This document shows, piece by piece, positions 37,956 to 46,245 of a stretch of 64,000 nucleotides of DNA. This DNA comes from Sphingomonas sp. CCH10-B3 (GTDB lineage Bacteria; Pseudomonadota; Alphaproteobacteria; Sphingomonadales; Sphingomonadaceae). The position numbers were made by a program, and so were the translations under genes. The notes beneath the pieces are model-generated. The model was not told the origin of the DNA and ran no database searches. It saw only the letters and a list, made by a program, of their open reading frames with translations. Within the stretch, counting starts at the first letter, position 1; each line of letters begins with the position of its first letter. The stretch covers positions 1 to 64,000 of the forward strand of contig NZ_LSIJ01000021.1 in assembly GCF_001556185.1 (NCBI RefSeq), read 5' to 3'.

Positions 37956-38147
37956 ATGCGCCGCGCCCTCGCCATCCTCGGCGCGCTGATGGTGGCGATG
38001 GGGCTGCTGTGGGTCGGTCAGGGGCTGGGCTATGTCCACTGGCCGCCGTCGAGCTTCATGATCGATCAGCGCCCTTGGGCGATCCGCGGCGCCGCCTTGG
38101 CGGTCGCTGGCTTAGGAGTCCTGCTGTTCGCGCGGGGCAAGCGCTGA
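37956..38147 (+). CDS. Small two-helix membrane protein
   Basis: A 63-aa protein starting one base after the gltA stop. It has two hydrophobic segments (RALAILGALMVAMGLLWVGQ, and AIRGAALAVAGLGVLLFA) joined by a short loop rich in Trp, Pro and Ser (YVHWPPSSFMIDQRPW), with a basic C-terminus RGKR. The tight link to gltA and its clean composition argue for a real gene. I have seen similar unannotated proteins after gltA in sphingomonads; function unknown. Confidence 0.75.
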   Translation: MRRALAILGALMVAMGLLWVGQGLGYVHWPPSSFMIDQRPWAIRGAALAVAGLGVLLFARGKR

Positions 38148-38154
38148 CCGCGCG

Positions 38155-38862
38155 CTAGCCCGTCACTTCCGACAGCCCGAACCCGAAGAGTTCATCGTGC
38201 CGCGCGCAGGCGGCTGAACCAAATACCAGATCGGCGACATATCGCGTCAGAGCAATAAGCTTCTTGAACTGATCGTTCCGGAATGCCTCGTGCCGATCCA
38301 GCGCCGACCAGTCCCCGCGCGCAAGGGCAGCAAATGTCGTTTGAAACTCATCGCGGGCTTCGATTCGGAGTTCGGTGATGAGCGCTGCGACGTTCTCATC
38401 GAGACCCGGCTGGGCGGCGCGAGGATGGAGCGGCAGGCCCAGAAAATCTGCCGAGGCGGCATCAGCGGGCAAAAGCAGGTTGTTCCAAGGCGAACTGGGA
38501 AGAAAGTCGCGCTTGATCAGAAACTCGGCGTTCAATCCTTCCCACACGGACCAGGGAATCATTGCCCAAGGAATGACGGAAACACCGGGCACATGCGCGT
38601 TTACTTTGGCGACCAGGGCATTCATCCGCGCCGTTGCAGCGTCCTCCTTGGCACGTGCACGTTCGGGCGTCAGCGCCAGATTATTCGGATCATCGGGCGA
38701 AAATCCTAAGTCACGCAGCATTTCGCCCCGGGGGCCATCCCACATTGCCTGGGGAATGACGCGCGTCTCACCATCGGCGTCGGGCTGTGGACCCGGGTAA
38801 GGCGGCACCGAGCGCGCCGGACCAGACTCGACCACACGCTTCCCGAAAGACCTTCGCATCAT
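38155..38862 (-). CDS. Hypothetical cytosolic protein
   Basis: A 235-aa protein without signal or membrane segments. The first residues are basic (MRRSFGKRVVES), followed by Pro-rich PPYPGPQPDADGE and then helical and Trp-containing segments (IPQAMWDGPRGEMLRDLG, IPWAMIPWSVWEGLNAEF). Residues 170-215 are acidic and helical (DENVAALITELRIEARDEF). Nothing identifies the family. The codon pattern is less GC-biased at third positions than neighbours, and the 145-bp region upstream is AT-rich, so it may be a recent acquisition. Confidence 0.65.
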   Translation of the reverse strand: MMRRSFGKRVVESGPARSVPPYPGPQPDADGETRVIPQAMWDGPRGEMLRDLGFSPDDPNNLALTPERARAKEDAATARMNALVAKVNAHVPGVSVIPWAMIPWSVWEGLNAEFLIKRDFLPSSPWNNLLLPADAASADFLGLPLHPRAAQPGLDENVAALITELRIEARDEFQTTFAALARGDWSALDRHEAFRNDQFKKLIALTRYVADLVFGSAACARHDELFGFGLSEVTG

Positions 38863-39007
38863 TGATGTTCTTCCTCAGCGACTAGTGAGGAATTATTTAG
38901 TGGGCATCGGCTAATTGAGCGTTAAATTTTGCGGATGGCATTTAATTCTATTGCAATCGATGCATCGATTTGTAGCTTGGCATTTCAATATCGCGCCGGG
39001 ACATCAA

Positions 39008-40390
39008 CTATTCATCTACTGGCGAACCTGTCTCCCCGCGAACCGACAGCCAAAAGCTAAATCGCGCGCCCTGCCCCGGTGCGCTGTCGACGGTGATGTC
39101 GCCGCCCATTGCCCGCGCCAGCCGCCGGGCAATGTAGAGGCCAAGACCGCTGCCGCCCGGCTCGCTCGGGTCGACGCGCTCGAACTTCTCGAAGATGCGC
39201 GCCTGATCCTCGATCGCGATGCCCTTGCCCTGGTCGGCGACGACGACCACGGCGCGGTCACCTTCGCGCTCGGTGCGGATCCACACCATGCCGCCGGGCG
39301 GCGAGTAACGCACGGCATTGCCGATCAGGTTGACCAGAATCTGCAGCGCCCGCCTGAACTCGCCAACCGCAGGCACGGTTTCGTCGGCGGCGGGGCGATC
39401 GATCCGCACGTTGCCGGCAGCCGCGCGTACCGCCAGCAGCCCCGCCGCGCGGCGGGCAATATCGGCAAGGTCGACCGGCTCGGTCGCAATGACGAAATCG
39501 GGCCGCTCGATCGCCTGCAGGTCGACCAGATCATCGACCAGCCCGAGCAGATGCCGCCCCGCGGTCGCAATATCGGCGGCGTAATCGACATAATCTTGCC
39601 GCAGCGGCCCTTCGGCCTGCGCGTTGATGCTGTCGGCATGCGCAATGATCCGCCCGAGCGGCGCGCGCAGCGCCTGGTCCAGCCGCGCGGCAAAGCTCGA
39701 CGGCGGCGCCTCCGGCCCGGTCGTTTCGGCATCGACCATTTCCGCCGAGCCAACCAGCCCGGCAAAGCCACCTGCGGCATCAATCCGCGGCACTGCCGAC
39801 AATTGCACGCGCTGGCCGGTTGCGCGCAGCGCCGCCGGTTGATCGTCGAACCGTGCGCGCATCGCCAGCGCGCTCAGGATCGGCACTGACCCGGCCTCAT
39901 CCTCGCCAAGCTTGAACAGATGCGTCAGCGGCTGGCCGAGCAACGCCAGCGGATCGCCCGCCTGACCGCCACCGAGTGCGCTTGCGACATGCGTCAGACG
40001 AAGAGCGGCATCGGTTTCCCAGCGCCAGCCGCCGCCCGCGCGCACCAGATCGGCTTCGCGCTGGACTGGATCGACGTCGGCTCGCCACGCGCCGCGCGGG
40101 CGCCAGCCGCTGATCGTCAGCCGGACGCCGCCGTCGGCCTGCGGTTCAGCGCGGACCCACATGTCGCAATCGCTGTCGCCATCGGCAACCACGACCGACC
40201 GCGACACGAGCACGCGCAGCCGCTGCGCCAGCCGCACCAGCGTCGCCAGTTGCGGCACGGCGATCGGCGCGCCGATCCGCCCGCCTGCACGGGAGTTGAG
40301 CGCGTTGAGCCGCGCATCAGCCTCGACAAGATGCCCGACGGCGTCGATCCGACCGTGGATGACCGGCAGCGCGCTATCGACCTGATTCAC
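39008..40390 (-). CDS. Histidine-kinase-like protein lacking the phospho-accepting histidine
   Basis: A 460-aa soluble sensor-kinase-like protein. Residues 100-225 look like a PAS-type sensor region, 233-295 the dimerisation helices, and 340-450 the ATPase domain with N box (NLIGNAVRYSP, N358), G1 (DQGKGI, 386-391) and G2 (GGSGLGLYI, 412-420). The H box reads FAARLDQALRAPLGRI: where kinases have His followed by Glu, this protein has Q239 and A240. It can probably bind ATP but not autophosphorylate on that site. A GTG start overlaps the stop of the DUF2336 gene (GTGA), so the two are coupled. Compare Caulobacter DivL, where Tyr replaces the His. Confidence 0.85.
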   Translation of the reverse strand: MNQVDSALPVIHGRIDAVGHLVEADARLNALNSRAGGRIGAPIAVPQLATLVRLAQRLRVLVSRSVVVADGDSDCDMWVRAEPQADGGVRLTISGWRPRGAWRADVDPVQREADLVRAGGGWRWETDAALRLTHVASALGGGQAGDPLALLGQPLTHLFKLGEDEAGSVPILSALAMRARFDDQPAALRATGQRVQLSAVPRIDAAGGFAGLVGSAEMVDAETTGPEAPPSSFAARLDQALRAPLGRIIAHADSINAQAEGPLRQDYVDYAADIATAGRHLLGLVDDLVDLQAIERPDFVIATEPVDLADIARRAAGLLAVRAAAGNVRIDRPAADETVPAVGEFRRALQILVNLIGNAVRYSPPGGMVWIRTEREGDRAVVVVADQGKGIAIEDQARIFEKFERVDPSEPGGSGLGLYIARRLARAMGGDITVDSAPGQGARFSFWLSVRGETGSPVDE

Positions 40391-41487
40391 CGGCGGTTTC
40401 CCATCCGCGCCAGCGCCGTGCGCAGATCGGTATGGCGCCGCAGCGGGGCCAATGCCGCTTCGGCAGCGACTGGGGTAACCGCCATGATCGTATCGAGCCG
40501 GTCGGCAAAGGCTTCGACATCACGACCGGGCATCGCCTCGCACAGCGCCAGCCCCAGCCGCGCGATCGTGTCGCGCTCCAGCGCAGCGGCGCGCAGCATT
40601 ACCCACAGCCGGTCGCTATCAGGATCGATCACGACGTCGCGCACCTGATCGAAATCGAGCTCGAGCGCCTGCGCCAGCACGGCCACGAACAGCGCCGGCC
40701 GGCGATCGGCAAGTGCTTCGTAGAGCAGGTCGGCGCGCTCGCCCGGTTGCGGTGCGAGCATTGCGACCAGCCGCATTGCCGCTGCTTCGGCACGCTCGGC
40801 CTCGTCGTGCACCGACAGGGCGCGCGTCGCTGCTTCGGTAAGCGCGCGATCGAAATCGGCCATGCTCTCGCAAGTCTCGGCAAAGTCGCGGTGGATCGCG
40901 GCGGCCGTCCACCAGACCAGCTGATGTTGTTGCTCCGCGGCAATGTCGTTGCGCGGCGCAGCGCCGTCGACCGCTTCGCGGCGGCGCGCGTCGGCGGCCA
41001 GCAACGCCTTTGCGGCGGCCGCGACCACGCCGTCGCGGTGCTCGGCCAGCCGCACCAACAGGCTCGGGCGGTCATTTGCTGCGGTCGCGAGCGGCAGCCG
41101 TTCGGCAAGCAACGCCAGCCCGGTCCGTCCCAGCATCGCGCGCATGAAATCGGGGTCGTCGAGCAGCCCGGCGTCACGCAGCGCGCCATCGGCCATCAGC
41201 GTTGCCTCGCTCATCGCCAGCGCCGGTTCGGGCATGCCGCGCGCGACCAGCTGACGCGCCGCATATTGCCGCAGATCGGTCTCGATCAGCGCGACCAGTG
41301 CCGCGATCATGTGGTGGAGCGCGGTGCGATAGCGATCGTCGAGCCGCTCGGTCTCGTCCAGATGCAGGTCCGCACTCGCTGCGACGATGCGGCGGCGCGC
41401 GCGCACGTCATCGGCTGCTCCGCGCGCGAGCAGTCGGCTGGCATCCGGCGGGAGGCCATCGTTCATGTCGCCACGGTCGATCGACAT
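40387..41487 (-). CDS. DUF2336 family protein
   Basis: A 366-aa alpha-helical soluble protein (for example RTALHHMIAALVALIETDLRQ, AVVAAAAKALLA-like repeats and FVAVLAQALELDFDQVRDVV). The pattern fits DUF2336, an alphaproteobacterial helical-repeat family often found with signal-transduction genes. No catalytic motif. The second ATG (MNDGLPPD, eight codons in) is an alternative start. It is translationally coupled to the degenerate kinase, so a joint scaffolding or regulatory role is inferred. Confidence 0.8.
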   Translation of the reverse strand: MSIDRGDMNDGLPPDASRLLARGAADDVRARRRIVAASADLHLDETERLDDRYRTALHHMIAALVALIETDLRQYAARQLVARGMPEPALAMSEATLMADGALRDAGLLDDPDFMRAMLGRTGLALLAERLPLATAANDRPSLLVRLAEHRDGVVAAAAKALLAADARRREAVDGAAPRNDIAAEQQHQLVWWTAAAIHRDFAETCESMADFDRALTEAATRALSVHDEAERAEAAAMRLVAMLAPQPGERADLLYEALADRRPALFVAVLAQALELDFDQVRDVVIDPDSDRLWVMLRAAALERDTIARLGLALCEAMPGRDVEAFADRLDTIMAVTPVAAEAALAPLRRHTDLRTALARMGNRR

Positions 41488-41521
41488 GTCTCACGCTTAT
41501 GGATGTTGCGTTAAAACCAGA

Positions 41522-42703
41522 CTAAGGCTTTTCGCGCAGCGCCTCAATGGCGGCGCCCAGCGTCAGCCCGGCATAGCCCGCCGCCGCCAGCAGTCCCGCC
41601 AATGGCTGGCCAGCGGCCGCAAACGGCAGCAGCAGCAGCGGATAGGCGGCGGCTTGCGCCCACCAGCGCTGCCGAATCCGCTCGTTCGCCGCGCGCTCGG
41701 CCAGCCCGCCGAGCACGACCAGCGCGAGCGCCGCGATCAGGCTCGCCTCGCCGCCTGTCGACCAGCCCAGCAGCAGCGCGGCCAGCGCCGCACCGCCCGC
41801 GATCAGCCCTTGCTGCACGCGTGCGAGCATCGCTTCGTCGCGCAGCCACGCCAGCGCCGTGCCAATCAACAGCGCGCCCACGGCCAAGAACGCCAGCGCA
41901 AGGCCAGCGGCGCTCCAGCCTCCGCCGGTCAGTGCCAGCCCGCCCAGCATCACTGCCCCTGCGGCGCCCGCCAGCGTCGTACCCGGCACTGCCCGTCCCA
42001 CCAGCCAAGGCATCGAGGCGCGCGCAACCGGGGCGATCAGCCAGCGCTCGACCCAACTTACCCGGTTGGAAACATAGGCAGCGAGCACGGCGTCGTTGCG
42101 CCCGCGTAGCCGCGCCGAATCATGCTCGATGCCGTGACCGGCCCGGCTCCGGCTTGCCGGTAACGTCAAATGCACCGCGCCGCCTTGCGCGCACACCCGC
42201 AGCAAGGTCGACTGGAAATCATATTCCTTGGGAAGTGCTGCGACTTCGGCGAGCCGCGCTGGCTGCACCCGCGCCAGCCCCGCCCAGATCGCGTCGCGCC
42301 CCACCCGCTCCAGCCCGGGCAGGGCATCGGCGTCGCTGGTCACCAGCAGCAGGTCGCCCTCATCGCCCGTCTGTTCATCGACCATGCTCGCGACGATATC
42401 GCCGGTTGTGACCAGCCCGTCGGCCAGCACCAGCACCGAGGCAAGCGGGTGCAGCTTGGCGACGGCCTCGGCAGCCGATCGCACCGCATCGACGGCAATG
42501 CCGCGCCGCCCGATCCGGTTGATCGCACCGATCAGTTCGGGGGTCAGCCGCGCGACAACGACGGCAATCTGGCTGATCCCCGCCGCAATCAGCAACCGCG
42601 CCTGAAATTCCAGCAGAGTACCCCCGCCGAACGGCAAGGTCGCAACCAGAGTATCGGGGCGGTCATCCGCGTCGTCAATGGCAAACAAAAGGCCGGCAAG
42701 CAT
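41522..42703 (-). CDS. Nucleotidyltransferase-like domain fused to a membrane domain
   Basis: A 393-aa protein. Residues about 1-200 follow the GT-A nucleotidyltransferase plan (LVATLPFGGGTLLEFQARLL, ISQIAVVVARL, ASVLVLADGLV, DLLLVTSDADALPG), with the usual metal-binding region reduced. After a middle segment with RGRNDAVLAAYVSNRVSWVE, residues about 240-390 form five to seven membrane helices. This resembles fusions of a cytidylyltransferase-like head with a CDP-alcohol phosphotransferase tail; the tail, however, lacks a clear DG-x2-AR motif, so I do not name a product. Its stop is 34 bp from the DUF2336 start on the same strand. Confidence 0.65.
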   Translation of the reverse strand: MLAGLLFAIDDADDRPDTLVATLPFGGGTLLEFQARLLIAAGISQIAVVVARLTPELIGAINRIGRRGIAVDAVRSAAEAVAKLHPLASVLVLADGLVTTGDIVASMVDEQTGDEGDLLLVTSDADALPGLERVGRDAIWAGLARVQPARLAEVAALPKEYDFQSTLLRVCAQGGAVHLTLPASRSRAGHGIEHDSARLRGRNDAVLAAYVSNRVSWVERWLIAPVARASMPWLVGRAVPGTTLAGAAGAVMLGGLALTGGGWSAAGLALAFLAVGALLIGTALAWLRDEAMLARVQQGLIAGGAALAALLLGWSTGGEASLIAALALVVLGGLAERAANERIRQRWWAQAAAYPLLLLPFAAAGQPLAGLLAAAGYAGLTLGAAIEALREKP

Positions 42704-42769
42704 CGGCCGCGCTTAAGCGCTGAAATACCGCTTGGCAAAGGGATCGGCTATTTGGCGGCTTGTCCCGGC

Positions 42770-43063
42770 TCAGAGCCGAGCGACCGCACGCACCACGCGG
42801 TCGGTGATGCGCGGGTCATGCGGTGTCGCCTCGGCCGCTTCGGCAGCGATCGCCATCAGCCGCACCGCACCGAAGCTCGCCGCCAGTCCCTTCAGGCGCA
42901 GCGCGGCGGCGCGCCACGCGGCGGCATCCTCGGCATCATAAAGCGCCGCACTGGCCCGCGCGGCGCTCTCGACGAACGCAGCGCGCAGCTCGGCAATCAG
43001 CGCGCTGTCTTCGCCCAGCGCGGCGGCGAGCGATGCGTCGATTGCTCCGGGATCATAAGCCAT
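42770..43063 (-). CDS. Hpt-domain-like protein without the phospho-accepting histidine
   Basis: A 97-aa helical protein with the histidine phosphotransfer pattern (DPGAIDASLAAALGEDSALI, ELRAAFVESA, then WRAAALRLKGLAASFGAVRL). In genuine Hpt domains the third block reads A-H-x-LKG; here the His position is L55. The start at ATG 43063 (MAYDPGAID) fits the family; an upstream in-frame ATG at 43150 would overlap the divergent gene's promoter region. It lies near the kinase that also lacks its His, which suggests a phosphorylation-independent docking role, but that is inference. Confidence 0.65.
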   Translation of the reverse strand: MAYDPGAIDASLAAALGEDSALIAELRAAFVESAARASAALYDAEDAAAWRAAALRLKGLAASFGAVRLMAIAAEAAEATPHDPRITDRVVRAVARL

Positions 43064-43155
43064 GCCGCACGCTAGCGCGCGAGGCGTTAACGCCGCGTTG
43101 CCGCGCGGGGACCACGGGGGCTTTGCGCGCGCACAATTCGTGGTAAACATGCGCG

Positions 43156-45480
43156 ATGAACGGGGGTTCGCGTATCATCGATCTTCGGATCGGACCGGCC
43201 AGTGCATCGACGGCAGCGCCCGACGATGACTCGCTGCTGCTTGAAGACGTCGCGCCGCCCGCCCCGCTCCCGGCCGCTGACCCTGTCGTTGTCGACGAGG
43301 AGGAAGAAGCTCCGCCGCGCTCGATCTGGCGCTGGCTCGGACCGACGCTCGCTTTTGCCGCCGTCGCGGGGTGGCTCGGCGGCATGATCGCGCTCAGCTG
43401 GCCGGTACTGAGCACAGGCCTCGCCCCGCTTGCGCTCGTCCAGTTCATTTCCGCGCTGTGTGTACCACCGGCGCTGATCGGCATCCTCTGGCTCCTTGCC
43501 CAGCGCACCAGCCGCGCCGAAGCGCGCCGGTTCGCCGCGACCGCGCAGGCGATGCGGGCCGAAGCGCGCGCGCTCGACCTGACGCTGGCGACCGTTTCAA
43601 GACGGGTCGAAGCCAATGGCCAGCAGCTTGCCGCCCATGCCGACATCATGTCGGCAACGGCCGATCGCGCCGCCGAACGGCTTGCCGCGATCAGCAGCGG
43701 CATCGCCCAGCAAGTCGACACTGCCGATGCGCAGGCCCGCGCGCTCACCGATGCCGTTACCGGCGCGGAGCGCGCGCTGAGTGTGCTGCTCGCATCACTG
43801 CCGCGCGCGCATGGCGAAACCGCCGACATCGCCAAGACGCTGGCGGCGACGGGCCTCGAAGCCAGCGAACGGGCCGCAGCGCTCGGCGCGCAGCTCGCGG
43901 CGCTTGCCGAACAGGGCCGCATCGCCGACGACGTTACCGGCGCTGCGGCGCAAAAGCTTGCCGCCCATATCACGCGGATGGAAGCCACCAGCGAAACCGC
44001 GAGCGCGCGGCTCGAACAAGTCACCGGCGCCATGTCCGATGCGGTCGACGGGCTGCTCGGCCGCACTGCCTCGGCGGTCGACGAAGCGCGCAAGGGCATC
44101 GCTGCGCAGGGCGACGCGATGCTTGCAATGTTGGAGGCCAATCAGGCCGCGCTCAACCGCGCCAGCCGCGACAGCGTCGAAGCACTGGCGGAGCGCATCG
44201 CCGCGATCGAGCACGTCATTGGCCGGATCGCCGAACGGCTCGGCGAACAGCGCGCCTCGGGAGATGCGCTGGTGCGCGATCTCGACCACCAGTTTCAAGT
44301 CGTCGAGGCGCGGCTCGAGGATTTCCACAAGCGCGAGATCGACCGCAATCAGATGCTCGCCGCGTCGATCAGCGCGCTCGGCGGCTCGGCCGATGCGATG
44401 ACCGAAGCGCTCAACACCGGCGAAGCGACCGCACGCAAGGTGATCAACACCAGCGAGGATCTGCTGACATCGCTCGATGCTGCCGCGCGTGAAATCGACG
44501 AAACCTTGCCCGAAGCGCTCGCCCGGCTCGACGCGCGCATCGCCGCCAGCCGCAGTGTCGTTGCCGGCGCCAAACCCGAACTGCTGTCGCTCGTAACGGC
44601 CGCCGAAAGCACGCACGACGCGATCGAAGCGATTGCCACGGTGATTCAGGGCCAGCGCGCGACACTCGACCAGCTGTCGAAGCTGCTCAACGATGCGCTT
44701 GCAACGGGTCGCGAACGTGCCGAGGCGATCGGCGAGACGCTCGACGCGACAATCGGCCGGACGCAGCATTTCGCGGAGCAAGCCGCACCCCAGCTGATCG
44801 AAGCGCTGATCCGGGTGCGCGATACCGCCGCGACTGCCGCCGACCGCGCGCGTGACACACTGGCGGGCGTGATCCCTGAGGCTGCGACGATGATCGAAAG
44901 CGCGAGCGTCGAGGCGATGCAACGCGCGATCGGCAATTCAGTCGAACGCCAGCTCGCCGCGATCGCAACCGCCGCCGAAGATGCCGTCGCCGCCGCGCAG
45001 CGTGCCGCCAACCGGCTCGCCGACCAGATGCTGACCATCGCCGAGACCACCGCGCTCGTCGACACGCGGATCGAGGAAGCACGCGAGGAGCGCGAGAAAG
45101 CCGATACCGACAGCTTCGGGCGGCGTTCGTCGATCCTCGTCGAGGCGCTCAATTCGGCGTCGATCGATATCGCCAAAGCCTTTTCGGCGGACGTCGCCGA
45201 CAGCGCCTGGGCCGCTTATCTGAAGGGCGACCGCGGCGTCTTCACGCGCCGCGCGGTCCGCCTGCTCGACGCGACCGAAGCGCGCGAGATCGCTCGCCTG
45301 CACGAGAATGACCCTGCCTTCCGCGATCAAGTCAACCGCTATATCCACGATTTCGAAAGCATGCTGCGCGGCGTGCTCGCCCAGCGCGACGGCGCGCCGA
45401 TGGGGGTAACATTGCTGTCCTCCGACATGGGCAAGCTCTATGTCGCCCTTGCCCAGGCGATCGAGCGGCTACGCAGTTAA
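43156..45480 (+). CDS. Large membrane-anchored coiled-coil protein
   Basis: A 774-aa protein. Acidic N-terminus (VVVDEEEEAPP), two membrane helices at about 57-82 (IWRWLGPTLAFAAVAGWLGG) and 88-115, then about 550 residues of Ala/Glu/Arg-rich helix with heptad character, and a conserved-looking C-terminal domain from about 655 (SSILVEALNSASIDIAKAFS ... SSDMGKLYVALAQAIERL). No catalytic motif. The layout, two N-terminal helices plus long coiled coil, recalls Caulobacter TipN, a polarity marker, but sequence identity to it is not something I can confirm. It is divergent from the Hpt-like gene. Confidence 0.75.
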   Translation: MNGGSRIIDLRIGPASASTAAPDDDSLLLEDVAPPAPLPAADPVVVDEEEEAPPRSIWRWLGPTLAFAAVAGWLGGMIALSWPVLSTGLAPLALVQFISALCVPPALIGILWLLAQRTSRAEARRFAATAQAMRAEARALDLTLATVSRRVEANGQQLAAHADIMSATADRAAERLAAISSGIAQQVDTADAQARALTDAVTGAERALSVLLASLPRAHGETADIAKTLAATGLEASERAAALGAQLAALAEQGRIADDVTGAAAQKLAAHITRMEATSETASARLEQVTGAMSDAVDGLLGRTASAVDEARKGIAAQGDAMLAMLEANQAALNRASRDSVEALAERIAAIEHVIGRIAERLGEQRASGDALVRDLDHQFQVVEARLEDFHKREIDRNQMLAASISALGGSADAMTEALNTGEATARKVINTSEDLLTSLDAAAREIDETLPEALARLDARIAASRSVVAGAKPELLSLVTAAESTHDAIEAIATVIQGQRATLDQLSKLLNDALATGRERAEAIGETLDATIGRTQHFAEQAAPQLIEALIRVRDTAATAADRARDTLAGVIPEAATMIESASVEAMQRAIGNSVERQLAAIATAAEDAVAAAQRAANRLADQMLTIAETTALVDTRIEEAREEREKADTDSFGRRSSILVEALNSASIDIAKAFSADVADSAWAAYLKGDRGVFTRRAVRLLDATEAREIARLHENDPAFRDQVNRYIHDFESMLRGVLAQRDGAPMGVTLLSSDMGKLYVALAQAIERLRS

Positions 45481-45504
45481 TGGGTTCAGCGCGCCGGGTT
45501 GGCG

Positions 45505-46026
45505 TCAGTTGATCCGACGGGCCGCGACCGGTCGTGCACCCGGCGTCTTCAGCGAATAGCTGCCCAGCGCGCCGCGATCGAGCCGCACCTTGCTGCCGAC
45601 CCGCGGCGTCGGACCAAAGGACCAGCTCTCCGTGGTCTGCCACCGCCCGCCTTCGGCCAAGTCGAGCGTCCACAGCCCATAGCGTTCGGCCCGGACAGCG
45701 ACGATCGATGTTTCCAGCACATCATTCGCCACGTCCGAACCGGTTCGATCCCCGGCGCCGAACAGCTTGATCTTGGGCAGGCTGAATCCGAACAGCGAAC
45801 GGCGCGTCTTTGCCATAGTCTCCTGGTCGACGATCACGATCTCGCCCTTCGCCTCATTGTCGATCAGCGTCCGCGCTTCCCGCTCGAGACAAGCCAGCCG
45901 TTCGCTATCGACGGCGATCGCCAGACACTGTGCAAATTTCTGCGCGAGTGCCTGATTATCAAGCGTTTTCGTTTCGGGATAAATCCCAATCGCCAACGCC
46001 GCGACTAACAAACCTGCCATAGCCAT
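45505..46026 (-). CDS. Exported or membrane-anchored hypothetical protein
   Basis: A 173-aa protein. The N-terminal AMAGLLVAALAIGIYP is a hydrophobic anchor or signal. A helical segment (LAQKFAQCLAIAVDSERLAC, LEREARTLIDNEAKGE) is followed by a beta-rich half (DVLETSIVAVRAERYGLWTL, RWQTTESWSFGPTPRVGSKV, RLDRGALGSYSLKT). I do not recognise a family; the beta-rich half resembles small periplasmic domains in sphingomonads annotated as hypothetical. The 219-bp gap to the TonB receptor holds AT-rich sequence, probably both promoters. Confidence 0.7.
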   Translation of the reverse strand: MAMAGLLVAALAIGIYPETKTLDNQALAQKFAQCLAIAVDSERLACLEREARTLIDNEAKGEIVIVDQETMAKTRRSLFGFSLPKIKLFGAGDRTGSDVANDVLETSIVAVRAERYGLWTLDLAEGGRWQTTESWSFGPTPRVGSKVRLDRGALGSYSLKTPGARPVAARRIN

Positions 46027-46245
46027 CGCGCGCGCCCTTCGTGACTGGTTGAAGATGTTACTGTGGCAATTTTGTAACGCAGGAAATGCATTTTTCTCAC
46101 AAAATTACGAATCATGTTGTCATCATGATTGCAGATAATCAACCTTGGCGCTCTTGCGCATCGTGTCGAGCCCGAACGGCCGGTCGGTGAGCGTGGCGGG
46201 GCGCTTCGCAGGGGGAGCGATCCGAGCTTTTGGGGAGAAAGACGA

